Positions 31,145-42,185 of a DNA stretch of 64,000 bases are shown one piece after another; within the stretch, counting starts at the first letter, position 1; the number at the start of each line of letters is the position of its first letter. The position numbers were made by a program, and so were the translations under genes. The stretch lies in NCBI RefSeq assembly GCF_051106095.1, contig NC_135787.1, forward strand, positions 159,658,001 to 159,722,000. The letters are read 5' to 3'. This DNA is from Pogona vitticeps. Taxonomy: Eukaryota; Chordata; Lepidosauria; Squamata; Agamidae. The notes under the pieces are model-generated. The model had not been told where the DNA came from, did no database searches, and saw only the letters and a list, made by a program, of their open reading frames with translations.

Positions 31145-31606
31145 TGTTTGTTTAGCCATTAACTCGTGTCCGACTCTTTGTGACCCCATGGACCAGAGCA
31201 CGCCAGGCCCTCCTGTCTTCCACTGCCTCCTGGAATTGGGTCAAATTCATGTTGGTTGCTTCGATGACACTGTCAAACCATCTCGTCCTCTGATGTCCCC
31301 TTCTCCTCCTGCCTTCACACTTTCCCAACATCAGGGTCTTTTCCAGGGAGACTTCTCTTCTCATGAGATGGCCAAAGTATTGGAGCCTCAGCTTCAGGAT
31401 CTGTCCTTCCAGTGAGCACTCAGGGTTGATTTCCTTCAAAATGGATAGGTTTGTTCTCTTTGCAGCCCAGGGGACTCTCAAGAGCCTCCTCAAGCACCAC
31501 AATTCAAAAGCATCAATTCTTTGGTGGGCAGCCTTCTTTATGTTCCAACTCTCACTTCCATACATCGCTACTGGAATAACCATAGCTTTGACTATGCGGA
31601 CCTTTC
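31145..31606 (-). mobile_element. BovB (RTE clade) LINE, 5'-truncated 3' end
   Basis: A single open frame of 143 codons on the minus strand (31152-31583) encodes MYGSESWNIKKAAHQRID, then LQYFGHLMRREVSLEKTLML and GKCEGRRRRGHQRTRW, ending ALVHGVTKSRTRVNG. This is the conserved C-terminus of the BovB reverse transcriptase protein. The uninterrupted frame means this copy is younger than the one at 599-1510, though only ~460 bp remain. Confidence 0.93.
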
Positions 31607-31964
31607 CATGGGAAACACATAAGCTAAAGAAATGTTAAACTTTTCGTTATTGGAAGCCTTTGTCCAGGTAATAAGTCAGTTTGCTGTGAATAGGCTCTTG
31701 TGTAGAGCTGCCACTATAATCCTTTATGTCTTCTCAAAAGTAATTCTTATAATGTTCGGGGGGGGGATTTATTCCTAGGTACCTTAAGTAGGTCTTTGAT
31801 TCTCAGATTTTTCTCCCCTTTCTACACTTACTCTAAAAAGTTTTTAAATATTTTTTTTTTTGCTCAGAATCAAGACAATCCTCTCAGTGATGAAACCATC
31901 ACCAACAAAATACTCTTAAATGTTATTTATTCTTAAAATACTTCTCATATAGCATATCTGACAA
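31607..31964. other. intergenic DNA, nothing recognised
   Basis: AT-rich; a G run (31758-31766) and a T run (about 31850-31861). Confidence 0.4.
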
Positions 31965-32150
31965 GGAAGAGCCACTGTGGTACAGAGAATAGAGTGTTGG
32001 GTTGGGACTCAGAACAGTGAGTTCACATCTCCCCTTGGCCATGGAATGAACTGGTAAAACCATTCCTCAGATATCTCACATACTCTGAAAACTCGACTAA
32101 GGTCACCATAAGTTTAATGTGACTTGATGGCATTTAACATAATTTTGACT
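31965..32150 (+). mobile_element. tRNA-derived SINE (family B)
   Basis: 'agagccactgtggtacagag' as head, then 'gagttcacatctccccttgg' and the body 'ggtaaaaccattcctcagat' with 'aaggtcaccataagtttaat' at the end. Forward copy of the family at 18758. Confidence 0.7.
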
Positions 32151-32284
32151 ACTGAACTCTTTCAGATTCCTTCACTTGGGTTGGACAACTGTTAAGTAAT
32201 TGCCATTTGTTTGTGCCCAGTGCCCAGCATCCCACTGATAGTCCCAATTAGAATAGACCTATTGACTCAGTGGGATTTCCTTGT

Positions 32285-32515
32285 ATATTATGTGCAATAA
32301 AGTTGTAACCAGCTTATAGTGACCCTAATAGGGCTTTGATGACAAGAGAGATATTTATGAAGTGGTTTGGTCTAGATGGGCAGGATAGAAATCCATTAAA
32401 TAAATAAATTTATTAGTTGCACCCTCGTCCAGGGAATTTGTGGTGAAACAGGGATTTGAAACCGGATCTCCTGAATCCTAGTCTCTCACTCTATCTGCTA
32501 CACCCCACTAATGTC
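32285..32515 (-). mobile_element. tRNA-derived SINE (family B)
   Basis: The plus strand carries 'aagttgtaaccagcttatag', 'gaccctaatagggctttgat' and 'cagggatttgaaaccgg', a reversed family B copy. A short LINE-tail scrap ('ggcaggatagaaatccatta' plus AAAT units) interrupts it at about 32379-32408. Confidence 0.65.
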
Positions 32516-32635
32516 CTCTAAATGTTGAGTTATAATCATAACTTATTATTCAGCAATTGATTTAATAGGTCTACTGCTAGTTGGGGCTAGCAAAAGGATA
32601 GTAGCTAGTAATTTCTTATAGTGCTGTATTTCTTC

Positions 32636-32996
32636 CAATATAGCAAAGGTAAAGGTTACCCTTGACATTTAGTCCAGTCGTGTCTGACTCTAGGGCATGG
32701 TGCTTACTCCCGTTTCCAAGCCATAGAGCCAGTGTTTGTCCGAAGACAGTTTCTGTGGTCGTGTGGCCAGTGTGACTAGACACGCCGTTACCTTCCCACC
32801 GAGGTGATACCTATTTATCTACTCACATTTTTACATGCTTTAGAACTGCTAGGTTGGCAGGAGCTAGGACAAGCGACGAGAGCTCACTCCGTTGGATGAA
32901 TTCAATCTTCTGACTGCTGGTCTTCTGGCCTTGCAGCACAGAGGCTTCTGCGGTTTAACCTACAGCGCCACCATGTCCTCCAACAATATAGCAAAG
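32636..32996 (-). mobile_element. Sauria-type SINE with exact 13-bp target duplication
   Basis: Body 32649-32983 (335 bp) between two copies of CAATATAGCAAAG (32636-32648 and 32984-32996). On the minus strand it runs from the tRNA-like 'ggacatggtggcgctgtagg' head to a 'agtcagacacgactggac' tail and 'aagggtaacctttacc'. Full length; same family as 11076, 37487 and 62806. Confidence 0.93.
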
Positions 32997-33839
32997 CCCA
33001 GAATAATTGATGAGTCACAAAAATATACATTATATTTTCAGTCTGTCCAGTTAATGATCTTTGAACTAAGCTGCAAAGTTTCTCCAAAGATGGTAGTAGT
33101 AAGTTTGTTGTGCATAATGGAGGAATTCCAATAGATGTAACTTGTGTATCGAGGCACATCTGCTTGATATTTGTGTCTTCTGAAAACTGTTAGGGACACA
33201 GAAGCCCTGCTCCCTTTTGCATCAGGAGCATTTCTAATAAGTTGTTAAAATTAGGTGTAATCAGTTTTGAATACTGTGTGTTTAAAGGAGCCATCAAGAC
33301 TGGGGAATGGTCTCAGTAGCTGAGGAAGCGAAAGGAGTCAGAGCAACCTTCTTGAGTTTGGAGTAGATATTGCATCTTGGCTGGATCCTTGCATGTTTAC
33401 TTGTGAGTAAACACAGGCCCCAAATTAATGCAATTTATTTGTGAGTCAACAGTTACAGGATCAGGCTGCACAACAGCTCTCTCAGACAAACCCGACCCTT
33501 TCCAAGGAAAAATGCCATCCCCAGCAGTGTCTTCTGGTGCTTAACAGCCTAAACATCAGGGTCTTGGGACAACTTCAAAACTAACACCTATTATTTGGTG
33601 GAAAATTTCATTGAGAGCAGCCTGTGCAGGATCAACCCCAACCCTATTGATCTCCCTTCGAGTGTGAGGGTGGGCGGTTCTATTCTTCAGAGCAACTTAT
33701 ACTGTATGTGTTATATCCAGATGTGGGACGTGCTTCCAATAGCAATTTCCCTTTCCTCCTGAGATACCAAAGCCACTCTCGCTTCACAATGAAAAGTTAC
33801 ACGAACTTGCACCATCAATGATTCTGAGCAGGAGCCAGA
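32997..33839. other. intergenic DNA left of the CpG island
   Basis: No repeat or gene recognised. Confidence 0.4.
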
Positions 33840-34780
33840 AGTTGAGACACGCTGATGAATTGCGAAATAAGAAGTGGCGAAATTGACTAGAATAGGTGGT
33901 GCAACGCAAGACTCTGGCGCGTGAAGATCGGGTTCAAATTACAGGTCCTTCTGCCCTCCTCGTACAGTTAGTACTCCTGATTTAGGTGTGTTCGAATGGT
34001 TAATGGGAAGGATTCAGGTGGGGGCAGAGCATCAACGCTCCTTTTTAGCTGGACAGCGTGCAAAACGGAGAGCGAGCCATACTTTGTGGTTTGCTTAGAC
34101 TGCCTCTTCGAAATGCGCTCTGATGAGTAACATCACACTCAGGCACACAAGTCAAGAAGCTTACATATAGAGACGAATGTTCGTACAGGGGGAAATAAAC
34201 GTAGATATGCACAACGCATCGTAAGTAGAGGAAAAATGATGCACGAATCACTTCCATCCCTAAACACTTCAGGAACATCTCGTTTGCAGCCCAGTGATAA
34301 GTTTTCTCCCGAAAGAGAGAGGAGCCAGATAACACTGCACGGCCGGAAAAGCGCCAACCCTGCAGCCTGAGGCTTCCTCTTCAAGTCGGATTTAAATATA
34401 TATATATATAATTATTTTTTCACCAACTTCCTTCCTGCTTTCAACTGCCAAAGCTGAGAGGAGAGAGGGACCGCCGACACAGACGCCAACCACGGAGGGA
34501 GGGAGGGAGCAAGTAAGTAAGTAAGTGCAAGTAAGTAAGCGCGCGGGGCCGCGAGGTGGGGGCCGAGTAAGAGGAAGGCGGCCCGGCTGGTCTGGCAGTT
34601 TTGCCGACCGCCCTGTCGGGCTTCCCATTTTGCGCCAGGCGACGGAAAGGCGATTAATCCCCTCCAGGAGATTAGCCAAAGGAACGTGTGAAAGGGCCGC
34701 CGGACCCGATGAATTTGGGCCCATCAGAAGGGGAAGAAGGGAGGGTCTTCTCACGGGGGCGGGAGAGTAGCAGATGCTGG
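33840..34780 (+). promoter_or_regulatory. CpG-dense island, candidate distal promoter of ARHGDIB
   Basis: CpG dinucleotides, scarce elsewhere in the window, are frequent here, densest at 34440-34760 (for example 'gcgcgcggggccgcgaggtg'). A TATA-like AT run (34391-34421) precedes the GC-rich core on the plus strand. ARHGDIB needs a non-coding first exon upstream of the acceptor at 47122, and no other known gene is expected between PDE6H and ARHGDIB, so this is the natural candidate. A donor cannot be chosen: GTAAGT repeats at 34513-34536 and 'ctg|gtgaag' near 34778 are options. The 176-codon minus-strand frame here is probably a GC-composition artefact. Confidence 0.45.
34501..34538. repeat. 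short (AAGT)n run in CpG island
   Basis: Irregular AAGT units between a GGGA run and the GC-rich core. Each unit contains a GTAAGT donor-like motif. Confidence 0.7.
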
Positions 34781-36354
34781 TGAAGAGCTGATTTGATATT
34801 GGGGAAGCCTTCGTGGAGACTTTTCCCCTCAAGGAGCCTGCTTTAAGGACAGCAAGGGCTGTCTGGAGGACTAGGGAGAAACAGCCTGTCTTAGTTTTGT
34901 ATTTTTCAGTGGAAAATTCCATTCCACTTCCTGTGCCAAAGCTGGCTTGTTATCATTCCCATAAACTCTGGAGGCCTCTGGGCCCCTATTCTTATTTTTA
35001 GATGTGGATTGCTTCTCTTGTTTGTTTAAGGAGGCAAGTGAAATGGCTAAGGCACTGGCCTGGGTTGGCGTGCCTCTTCTGCCAGAGGAATGGCTTTGTG
35101 TTGGTTGCTAGAAATAAGGGTGTCTTTTTTTGTGGGGCAGTTAAGTCAGGACGGCCCCAAGACATTTTGCTGCCTGAGGTGGAGTAGCAAATGTCAAGGG
35201 ACATATAAGTATCTAGCTGACAAAGTCTTTTCAGCATGCGAGGAAGAAGATTTTGTAAGAGTCTCCCCCTTCCAGGCAGTAAAAAGCTCATATAAACAGC
35301 CAACACTTCCCTTTCTTCTCATCCAAATCCGCTCTCTGGCTTTTTCCCCCCTCAGGATAGTAGTAGGACTAGACCTGGTTTCTGTCCTTGGAGTCAAGAA
35401 CCTGTGATGGTCCCTGTTAGTTAAAAACATGGCTCAAGGCAAATGGATGGGTTTGATCCTCTCTGCTGAGAATCATTCCCATGAATTTTTTTCTATGTCC
35501 TTTGTGGCGCTGAATAAGGAATTCAAAAAACCATTATCTAAATAGACAAGTTGGAAGAATCACTGCATGTAATCACATATTTTTATGCATTTAATAGTTA
35601 ACCTTTCTTTTTCACCCAACAGAATTTTTTAACAATGCAAGAACTTGTAAAAAGGAGAAATAGAAGCCTTAAAATAAGGCTACTAAAAGACTTCACAGTA
35701 GGGGTAGGAGGAAGCTCAGCTGAGACTATAGGCTGAACGAAAAAGCTGTTATATCTCACCAAGATATAGTTAAGGAATGGACCAGTTGGAACTTTCTGAG
35801 AGGAAAGAGTACCAGAAACCAGGCAGTGGAGCTGGGAAGTCTGAATCTTCCAAATGAACTCAGTAAAGCAGTGTAATGGGGAGCAAGGGCTTTGTGGACA
35901 TATTCAATGGGCAGGTGGATTCATGGGGGAGAAGACCAGTCCTTTCAGGAACCTGTTTCCAAAGCTCATTTGTAGAGTGTGTAGGTAATAATTAACATCT
36001 GGAATTGGGTTAGAAATCTATTTATTTTTTTAAAATATTTGTACCTAGCCTTTCTCCTTAGAGAACCCAGGGTGGCATATATCATTAAAAGAGATTAAAG
36101 CTAACAATGGTGAAATAGACAAATACTAAAGAGGAGCATACTTAGAAATGTATTGTTCAGCAGGGCATACTGAACAGCACTGGTGTAATAAGCTTTTCTT
36201 AATTCTGTGCAGTTGGTTCTCAAGATGGTTTAGTTTATGCAAAACCTGGCAAATAAAATCAAAGGACCTCCCCTGTCAAAACTGGTAAGGAGCATGTGCA
36301 TTTCACCCACCAAAGGCTCAGAAGTTCAGTACCCAGTTTCCATTCCTTTTATTC
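34781..36354. other. probable ARHGDIB 5' intron, no clear feature
   Basis: A LINE-end scrap on the minus strand lies at about 36010-36075 ('acctagcctttctccttaga'). At 35150-35190 'ccccaagacattttgctgcc' resembles a dispersed repeat end. Nothing else. Confidence 0.4.
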
Positions 36355-36395
36355 GTCACAAAGAGTCGGACACGACTAAACAACAACAACAACAA
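36355..36395 (+). mobile_element. BovB 3' terminus scrap
   Basis: 'gtcacaaagagtcggacacg' followed by 'actaaacaacaacaacaa'. This is the extreme 3' end of BovB with its AAC tail, and it shows the core 'agagtcggacacgact' that the Sauria SINE tails also carry (for example near 37596). Confidence 0.8.
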
Positions 36396-36818
36396 GGGCT
36401 CACTTGCCCAAGCTCTTGCCCTCTCCCAGTCGCAGATATTAATTTTGTCCCACCCAAACTTCCCCACAGCTCCAGCTTCCCACCTCCAGTAGTTCTTCCT
36501 AGAGCTGTAACCTTTTTGGTTCACAGAAGCTACATCCCCAATAAGAAAAGATTCACCTCTTCAACCCCAGTGTTTTCATGCTTCAAAAATTGAAATCATC
36601 TCTATTTGCTTGGTGTATGTTGAACATCATCCCCAGCCAAGATACTTTAAATTGGGAGAACTGATAAGAAGGGTACTTGGGTGCACCCTCAATTTGGAAA
36701 ATAAGGGCACTTTATGCTCCACCATAATCCAGTAAAGTTTATTTTTATAGGATGCTCTTTATTTTGTTTCACCATATTTTATAAACTTTATGGTTTTGTC
36801 TGCAAGTGAAAGAAAGGC
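36396..36818. other. probable ARHGDIB 5' intron, nothing recognised
   Basis: No repeat or gene named. Confidence 0.4.
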
Positions 36819-36820
36819 AT

Positions 36821-36892
<72 letters not shown>
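36819..36892. repeat. (TTTA)n microsatellite
   Basis: About 18 TTTA units directly attached to the LINE end at 36893, hence probably its expanded tail. Confidence 0.96.
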
Positions 36893-37015
36893 TATCCCGC
36901 CTATTTGGTGGGTTAAGACCACTCTAGGCGGCTAACAGCATAAAATAGTATAAAAATTTTTAAATAGAAGAAACCTTAGGAGAGGGAGGAAACAATAGGA
37001 GAGGCAGAGGAAAGG
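36893..37015 (-). mobile_element. L2/CR1-like LINE 3' end
   Basis: The plus strand 'aatatcccgcctatttggtg' and 'gaccactctaggcggct' is the reversed terminal motif of the family at 44815-45320 and 9319-9530. Confidence 0.8.
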
Positions 37016-37473
37016 ACTAGCAACTGGAAACAGAGTTATCTGGATTCTGTGAGCAGGATTGTGCTCAAAATCATTTCACCCTTACAATTTTCAGCCACCT
37101 TTTGTAGTTATAGTCTAGGGTGATGAAAGCAGTAACAGAAGGAATACAAGTACATTCTTCAGTGCTGTGGTTGCCACTGTTTTTCCTTGCAGGGCTCTTT
37201 TGTCTTTAACAGCTGCATGACAGACAGAGTCTATCAGTTGAGGCTTTTCCCCTATTATCCTTTAACACTGAAAAGACTAGCAACCTCGCCTTTGGAATGA
37301 ACCTTTAGTGTTACCTAACTCTGATGTTGCATTTTACTTGAGGACCACATTTACTCTTGTATGCATGCAGGGAAACACTTTACTTTCTGTATACTGTACA
37401 GTACTAGTTCCTATACAGCAGTTAAAGCCACAGGACCCCACCAGGAAACAAACTGGGCCATTATTATGATGGG
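37016..37473. other. probable ARHGDIB 5' intron, nothing recognised
   Basis: No repeat or gene named. Confidence 0.4.
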
Positions 37474-37661
37474 ATGGGTGAGCTGACACAGCGTTCCGTG
37501 TCTAAATCACACTGGCCATGTGACCACGGAAAGATTGTCTTCGGACAAAACGCTGGCTCTATGGCTTGAAGAGCGGGATGAGCGCCGCCCCCTAGAGTCG
37601 GACACGACTGGACAAAAATTGTCAAGGGGAACCTTTACCTTACCTTTTATGGGTGAGCTGA
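37474..37661 (+). mobile_element. 5'-truncated Sauria-type SINE with exact 13-bp target duplication
   Basis: Body 37487-37648 (162 bp) flanked by ATGGGTGAGCTGA (37474-37486, 37649-37661). It lacks the tRNA-like head and begins inside the SINE at 'acagcgttccgtgtc'. The tail 'agagtcggacacgactggac' is intact. Truncation at the 5' end together with a perfect duplication is the signature of incomplete target-primed reverse transcription. Confidence 0.93.
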
Positions 37662-39312
37662 AGGTTGTAATTGCAGAGAATCAACCTTATTGCAATTTGA
37701 AATAGTTTTTGTGTGTACAAGTTGCACCTACTCTTTTTTTATGCATTTGTTCCATCCATAAATTGGGGGAAATTGACATTTTTTTACTTAAGTTGATTAC
37801 CTTTGAGGATAAATGCAGTAATTGCCTTATGGATTCTTCAATCAGGAAAATGACATAGCAGGAGCTAAAAGCAAGGACTGACTTCTTTGCTCATAGAACA
37901 ACTAATTACAGAAGAGTAATGAGAATTTCCTGTAACTGTTTTGCTTTACTATGTTGCTTCTCTTTCAGTCTGTAAAGAGCTGCCTTAAAGGACACACAGA
38001 TCTCTTCCTTTCAGTGCTGAGAAATTGCCACCAGTGACAACACTTTAAACATCTTCTCTCACTTGAAATGAATGCTTTTTTTATAATAGCAGTCCAGGAA
38101 TTCTTGTGCTTTGTGTTTTTTTCTGATAATACTGTGAAAACAGGTTAAAATCCAGGGTGTGAACAAATACTGTAAGAGCTGCAGCAGGAGGGCAGCAGAT
38201 ACGCAAAGGGTGCGGCAGGAGAGAGAGAGTGAAATCTTTGTTTCCTTGTTTTTTTAGAATCCTTTTGAAAGACAAGATGTGGAGTTGTGGTATAAAGCCC
38301 ATCTACCTAGCCTTTTAAAGGCTGCGCAGTGCGCAAACAAAAGAATAGATCCTAAATGTGTATTTTGGATTCTTGTAATTTCTAACCTATTTTGCAGTGC
38401 AAAGGCTTCCGTCATTCAGTAGAAAAGTCTGAGACAGGTCTGGGCAACTTGGTTTATTCGGATGATTGCACATTTTCAACTGCTCTGAAATGCATCTGCC
38501 CTGTAGAATTGGCCCCATGCTTTTTCCAGCAAGGCACGAGAAAAGACGCATCACATTCTAGTTTGGAGCATTTTGAAAATTTACTTTTGTGAACTGCAGT
38601 TTTCAGAATCCACTGGCCAGCATAGTCACTGGCTAAGATTAATTTCAGCTGCAGTGATGTAACTGCTATGACCATGCCTAGTTAATAGAACTTGGAAAAG
38701 TTACATTTTTAGACTTCAACTCCCAGAATCCCTCGTGGGTTCTAGTAAACATAACATAAGTTTTTGTTAGAAGAAAGAGGGGAGCTTTTAAAAAAAGAGT
38801 ATGGTCAAAGTCAGCTCAGTGCTTTGTGGGGGGAAAAGTACAGTTGACAGTTGTGCGGATGAGGAAGAGGAACAGGGAAAGAGGCATGTGCTTGCTCAAG
38901 CTCATGTATAAGAATCTAAACCAGAGGTGGTGGTTTGTGAGGATATGGCTTTTGAGCTTCTGGCATACTGGCTAGGATAGTCTGGGAATTTTAGTCCAAT
39001 AAAGTAACTTTTCCTATATCTGATTGGAAATCAGATCCTTATTTCAGTTTTACACCCCAACCATTAGTCATGGTAGAGCCGCATGTGTACAGCTTCCTGC
39101 CCTCTCATGTCAATAAGCAAATTTGGGAGTCTAGTGTAGGCCATATCTAACCGATAAAATTTTTAAGGAGCAAAGAATCAAATAAGGATAGCTCTTCTTC
39201 TTCTTCTTGGCAACTAGTGAGTAAATTAGTGCTTTTCAGGATACAGCATTCTTATCCCATGAATTAGTATAATTAAAGCACATATATGTCACTAAGGAAG
39301 GGTCTACTCTCT
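37662..39312. other. probable ARHGDIB 5' intron
   Basis: Eroded foldback-element phrases at about 38590-38640 and 38710-38740 ('cttcaactcccagaatccct'). No gene. Confidence 0.45.
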
Positions 39313-39314
39313 TA

Positions 39315-39596
39315 TACTGTGTTTCCCTGAAAATAAGACGGGGTCTTACATTAATTTTTGCTCCAAAAATGCATTAGGGCTTATTTTCAGGGGATGTTTT
39401 ATTTTTTTCATGTACAACAATTATATTTATTCAATACGGTCATGTCCTCTTCTTCTGGTTGCTGCACAATAGTGGAGGGCGGGCTTTCACTTAACTGGGG
39501 CTTATTTTTGGGGGTAGAGCTTATATTAGTAGCATCCTGAAAGATCATATTAGGACTTATTTTCAGGTTAGGTCTTGTTTTCGGGGAAACATGGTA
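39315..39596. mobile_element. foldback DNA transposon, Tc1/mariner-like, TA target
   Basis: Left end CTGTGTTTCCCTGAAAATAA, right end reversed CCATGTTTCCCCGAAAACAA, with inner repeats of 'gcttattttcagggga' type, all inside TA...TA flanks (39315-39316, 39595-39596). It is ~278 bp, non-coding and strongly self-complementary. The superfamily is inferred from the TA duplication and palindromic form only. Confidence 0.75.
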
Positions 39597-39909
39597 GAAA
39601 TAGAAATACTTTGGAAGTGTAATCCAGTCCTATTCCCACCAACCTTTCCACACTCGTGATTTATCACTGAAATAGTTAAATATTTTCAAGGAAGCCTGTG
39701 GATGGCCTTAGTGTAGGTTTGTTCAGTGGTTAGATGCATGCGGTCTGAGATCAAGCTCTCGCATTGAAGTGAGAGAAGCGCGGGTAAGTGTCAAGAGTCT
39801 TGGATTTCTCTTTCAAGTTGAGCTTGATTTTCAAGTCCCAGATTGTGAATTACAGAATTGTCTTTGAGTAAGGATAGAACATAAAGCTGTTTAGTAGTTA
39901 GTTATTGTG
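39597..39909. other. probable ARHGDIB 5' intron, nothing recognised
   Basis: No repeat or gene named. Confidence 0.4.
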
Positions 39910-40075
39910 GCAGGCACCCAGTATGGTGTCATGGATAGAGTGATGGACTCTGGAGAAATTCATTGGGGGAGTGAAATTGGTAAAAACCACTCCTTAAATA
40001 TATCACCTGGGACGCTCTATTAAGGTCACTATAAATTGGTTCCAGCTTCATGGCACACAACTAACTAACCATTGA
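39910..40075 (+). mobile_element. tRNA-derived SINE (family B)
   Basis: 'gtatggtgtcatggatagag' head with 'ggactctgg', then 'ttggtaaaaaccactcctta' and 'ttaaggtcactataaattgg' body. Confidence 0.7.
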
Positions 40076-40450
40076 TTGTAGCAGACAGGGGTGATAGCTC
40101 TGGGAGGAAAGACCTGTTTTGGAAGAACTGCTTGTGGTCCCTTTTTTCCTATATTATAGCCTTGTTTTGAGCTGTTTTAAAAGTAGTTATGGGAATGATT
40201 GGATGAGTTTGAGGAAACAAACTAGAGGTGCTACAATTGTCACCTCTGTCAATCAACCATGATTGTGATTAGTTGCTTCACTGGGTAGACACGGAAGCAA
40301 TGGCATCTGGTAAAAAGAGTGCTTATGGAGTGAGTGCTGGGTGCAATTTGACTGTGATTGTGTGTGTGTGTGCGCGCGCACTTGCTTACTCTTCACTTAT
40401 GCCTCCTGCGTTGCATCCCAGAGCCTCTGCATTTAACTCTCCTCTCTTTA

Positions 40451-40698
40451 GGAGAGCCTCGTGGTGCAGTGGTTAAACTGCTGTACTGCAGCCAAAAACT
40501 ATGCTCATGACCTGGGGTTCAATCCCAGGTAGCGGCTCGAGGTTGACTCAGCCTTCTATCCTTCCGAGGTTGGTAAAATGAGTACCCAGCTTGCTGGAGG
40601 GGGGGCAATGTGTAGCCTGCAAAATTAACTTATAAACCGCCCAGAGAGTGCTTGAAGCACTATGGGGCGGTATATAAGCAGCACGCTTTGCTTTTAGC
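40451..40698 (+). mobile_element. tRNA-derived SINE (family C), full length
   Basis: Well-preserved head 'agagcctcgtggtgcagtgg' + 'ttaaactgct', B-box 'ggggttcaatcccaggtagc', and a body ending 'cagagagtgcttgaagcact' with 'ggggcggtatataagc' and a GCTTT tail. The 3' end resembles the L2/CR1 LINE terminus, so it is probably mobilised by such a LINE, in contrast to the BovB-tailed Sauria SINEs. No clear flanking duplication. Confidence 0.85.
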
Positions 40699-41740
40699 TT
40701 ATAACAGGTGTTTCTTTTATGCTTTCTTTGTGTGTCACTGACACTTTTGCTTCTGTGTTTTTGGGCATCTCCCTTTCTGAACTGGGGTGAGTTGATTTTT
40801 GCTGGTCAATGCATGGCAGCACAACATGGGATAGCATTTCACTGAGATGTGGTGCTTCCTATGGTGGTTCTTCCAAGTCAAGGCAAGCACAGATCATAGT
40901 GAGGCTGACAGTAGTTGTATTCCTTGGTTGGTAAACTGAGTGCATTGTTGTATATATGCCATTTCTTGGTGGATACTGGGTTCTTTGCCTCTTAGAAGTT
41001 CCTTTGCCCTTGTGGATTCCACTGCAGTTAAAATAGCTCATTCTTCTGTCATTTCATGCAAATACTTCTAAGGTTACATTTGCATGAGCAGCAAACACAG
41101 ACTGTATGAACACTGCTCCATATGATGAGCTGTTCTTGTGTTGCCACTGATCTCCTGCATCTGCCATCTCCTCCATAAGATAGTAACTGGCAGCTGGTGC
41201 ACAATGTGGCATGTGGGTGAGAAAAGAGCATGGGGTGACAGACAAAGCCAGGGCTAAAATGGATAGTATTATAGGCATGCTTGCACACAGAAGCAGGCAT
41301 TTATTTGCATTTGTTCACTCCCCAACCCATTTATTCACCCTAGAACTCAGCTGAGGAGCATTTCCTTCTCCTCGAATCCGAAATGTTTCTACCTGCATTT
41401 CCTTTCCTCTTCTCCCTATAGCTGGAGACCTTCACTTCTTTTGGATTTCATTTGGCCGCAACATGTTATTTGTGTGGATGAGGCTTACAGTTTTCTCTTA
41501 TTGCTGCCTTTCCTTTTCTCCCTCTTAACCTACAAACTGCTCCTGGCTACATAGGCAGCTTTGTTTTATACAGTACATTTCTTCCTCCTTTTCATGAGGA
41601 AAACGATATGCCTGCTTAGTTCTCATGTTGTATGTGCTGCCTCCAACAAAACCTTTTTTGGCATTCTGTGACCATCTGAAACTCAGCAGCCTTTTCTATA
41701 CGTTGACCATAAGGGAGGTTTCTTAACTTTGCTCTCTGTG
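40699..41740. other. probable ARHGDIB 5' intron, nothing recognised
   Basis: No repeat or gene named; only chance frames. Confidence 0.4.
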
Positions 41741-41779
41741 GCAATCAATCAATCAATCAATCAACAACAACAACAATAG
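41741..41779. repeat. (AATC)n(AAC)n microsatellite
   Basis: Short AATC run followed by AAC units, at the left edge of the LINE remnant. Confidence 0.85.
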
Positions 41780-42185
41780 ATTGGACCCAAAATGAATTAG
41801 AAGAATCGGATCAAAACTACACAATACATCAAAAAAGTGATTATATTTACCTCAAAAAATTGGAGGCCATGGATTACTGCAAGTACAGCAGGTTGTAGAG
41901 AAGAAAAAAGAAGCCTAAATGATCATATAGTACAAGTAGAGAAAAATTACTCAAGGTGGTGAAAAGAGAATATTTTGAAAACAACAGAAACAAAGACTCA
42001 ATATCAGAAATGACAATTTGAAAATACAGTAAATTAAACAGTTCGAAAAATAAACCACTACGTGTACAGTATCTGAGAAATATTGATGGAAGGCATGACA
42101 GTAATTACATAATACCAGTCAATGTTTTTATAATTTTGATTGACTATGCCTGATATATTTGAATAATAAAAATAATAATAAATTA
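41780..42185 (+). mobile_element. R4-like LINE 3' remnant
   Basis: Ends with 'taataccagtcaatgttttt' and 'attgactatgcctgatata' then an AATAAT tail. This is the same 3' UTR as the minus-strand copy at 16903-17475. The upstream ~300 bp are an AA-rich, heavily decayed coding end. Confidence 0.45.

Noticed and set aside
30960-31638. plus-strand frames of 151 and 91 codons
   Set aside because: They are the antisense of the BovB C-terminal coding region on the minus strand.
34392-34922. 176-codon minus-strand frame over the CpG island
   Set aside because: High GC content removes stops; the translation is Ser/Pro/Leu-rich without motifs and ends in the AT repeat.
35002-35407. short overlapping frames of about 100 codons right of the CpG island
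   Set aside because: No domain, no consistent splice pattern; the translation does not resemble any known ARHGDIB N-terminal variant.
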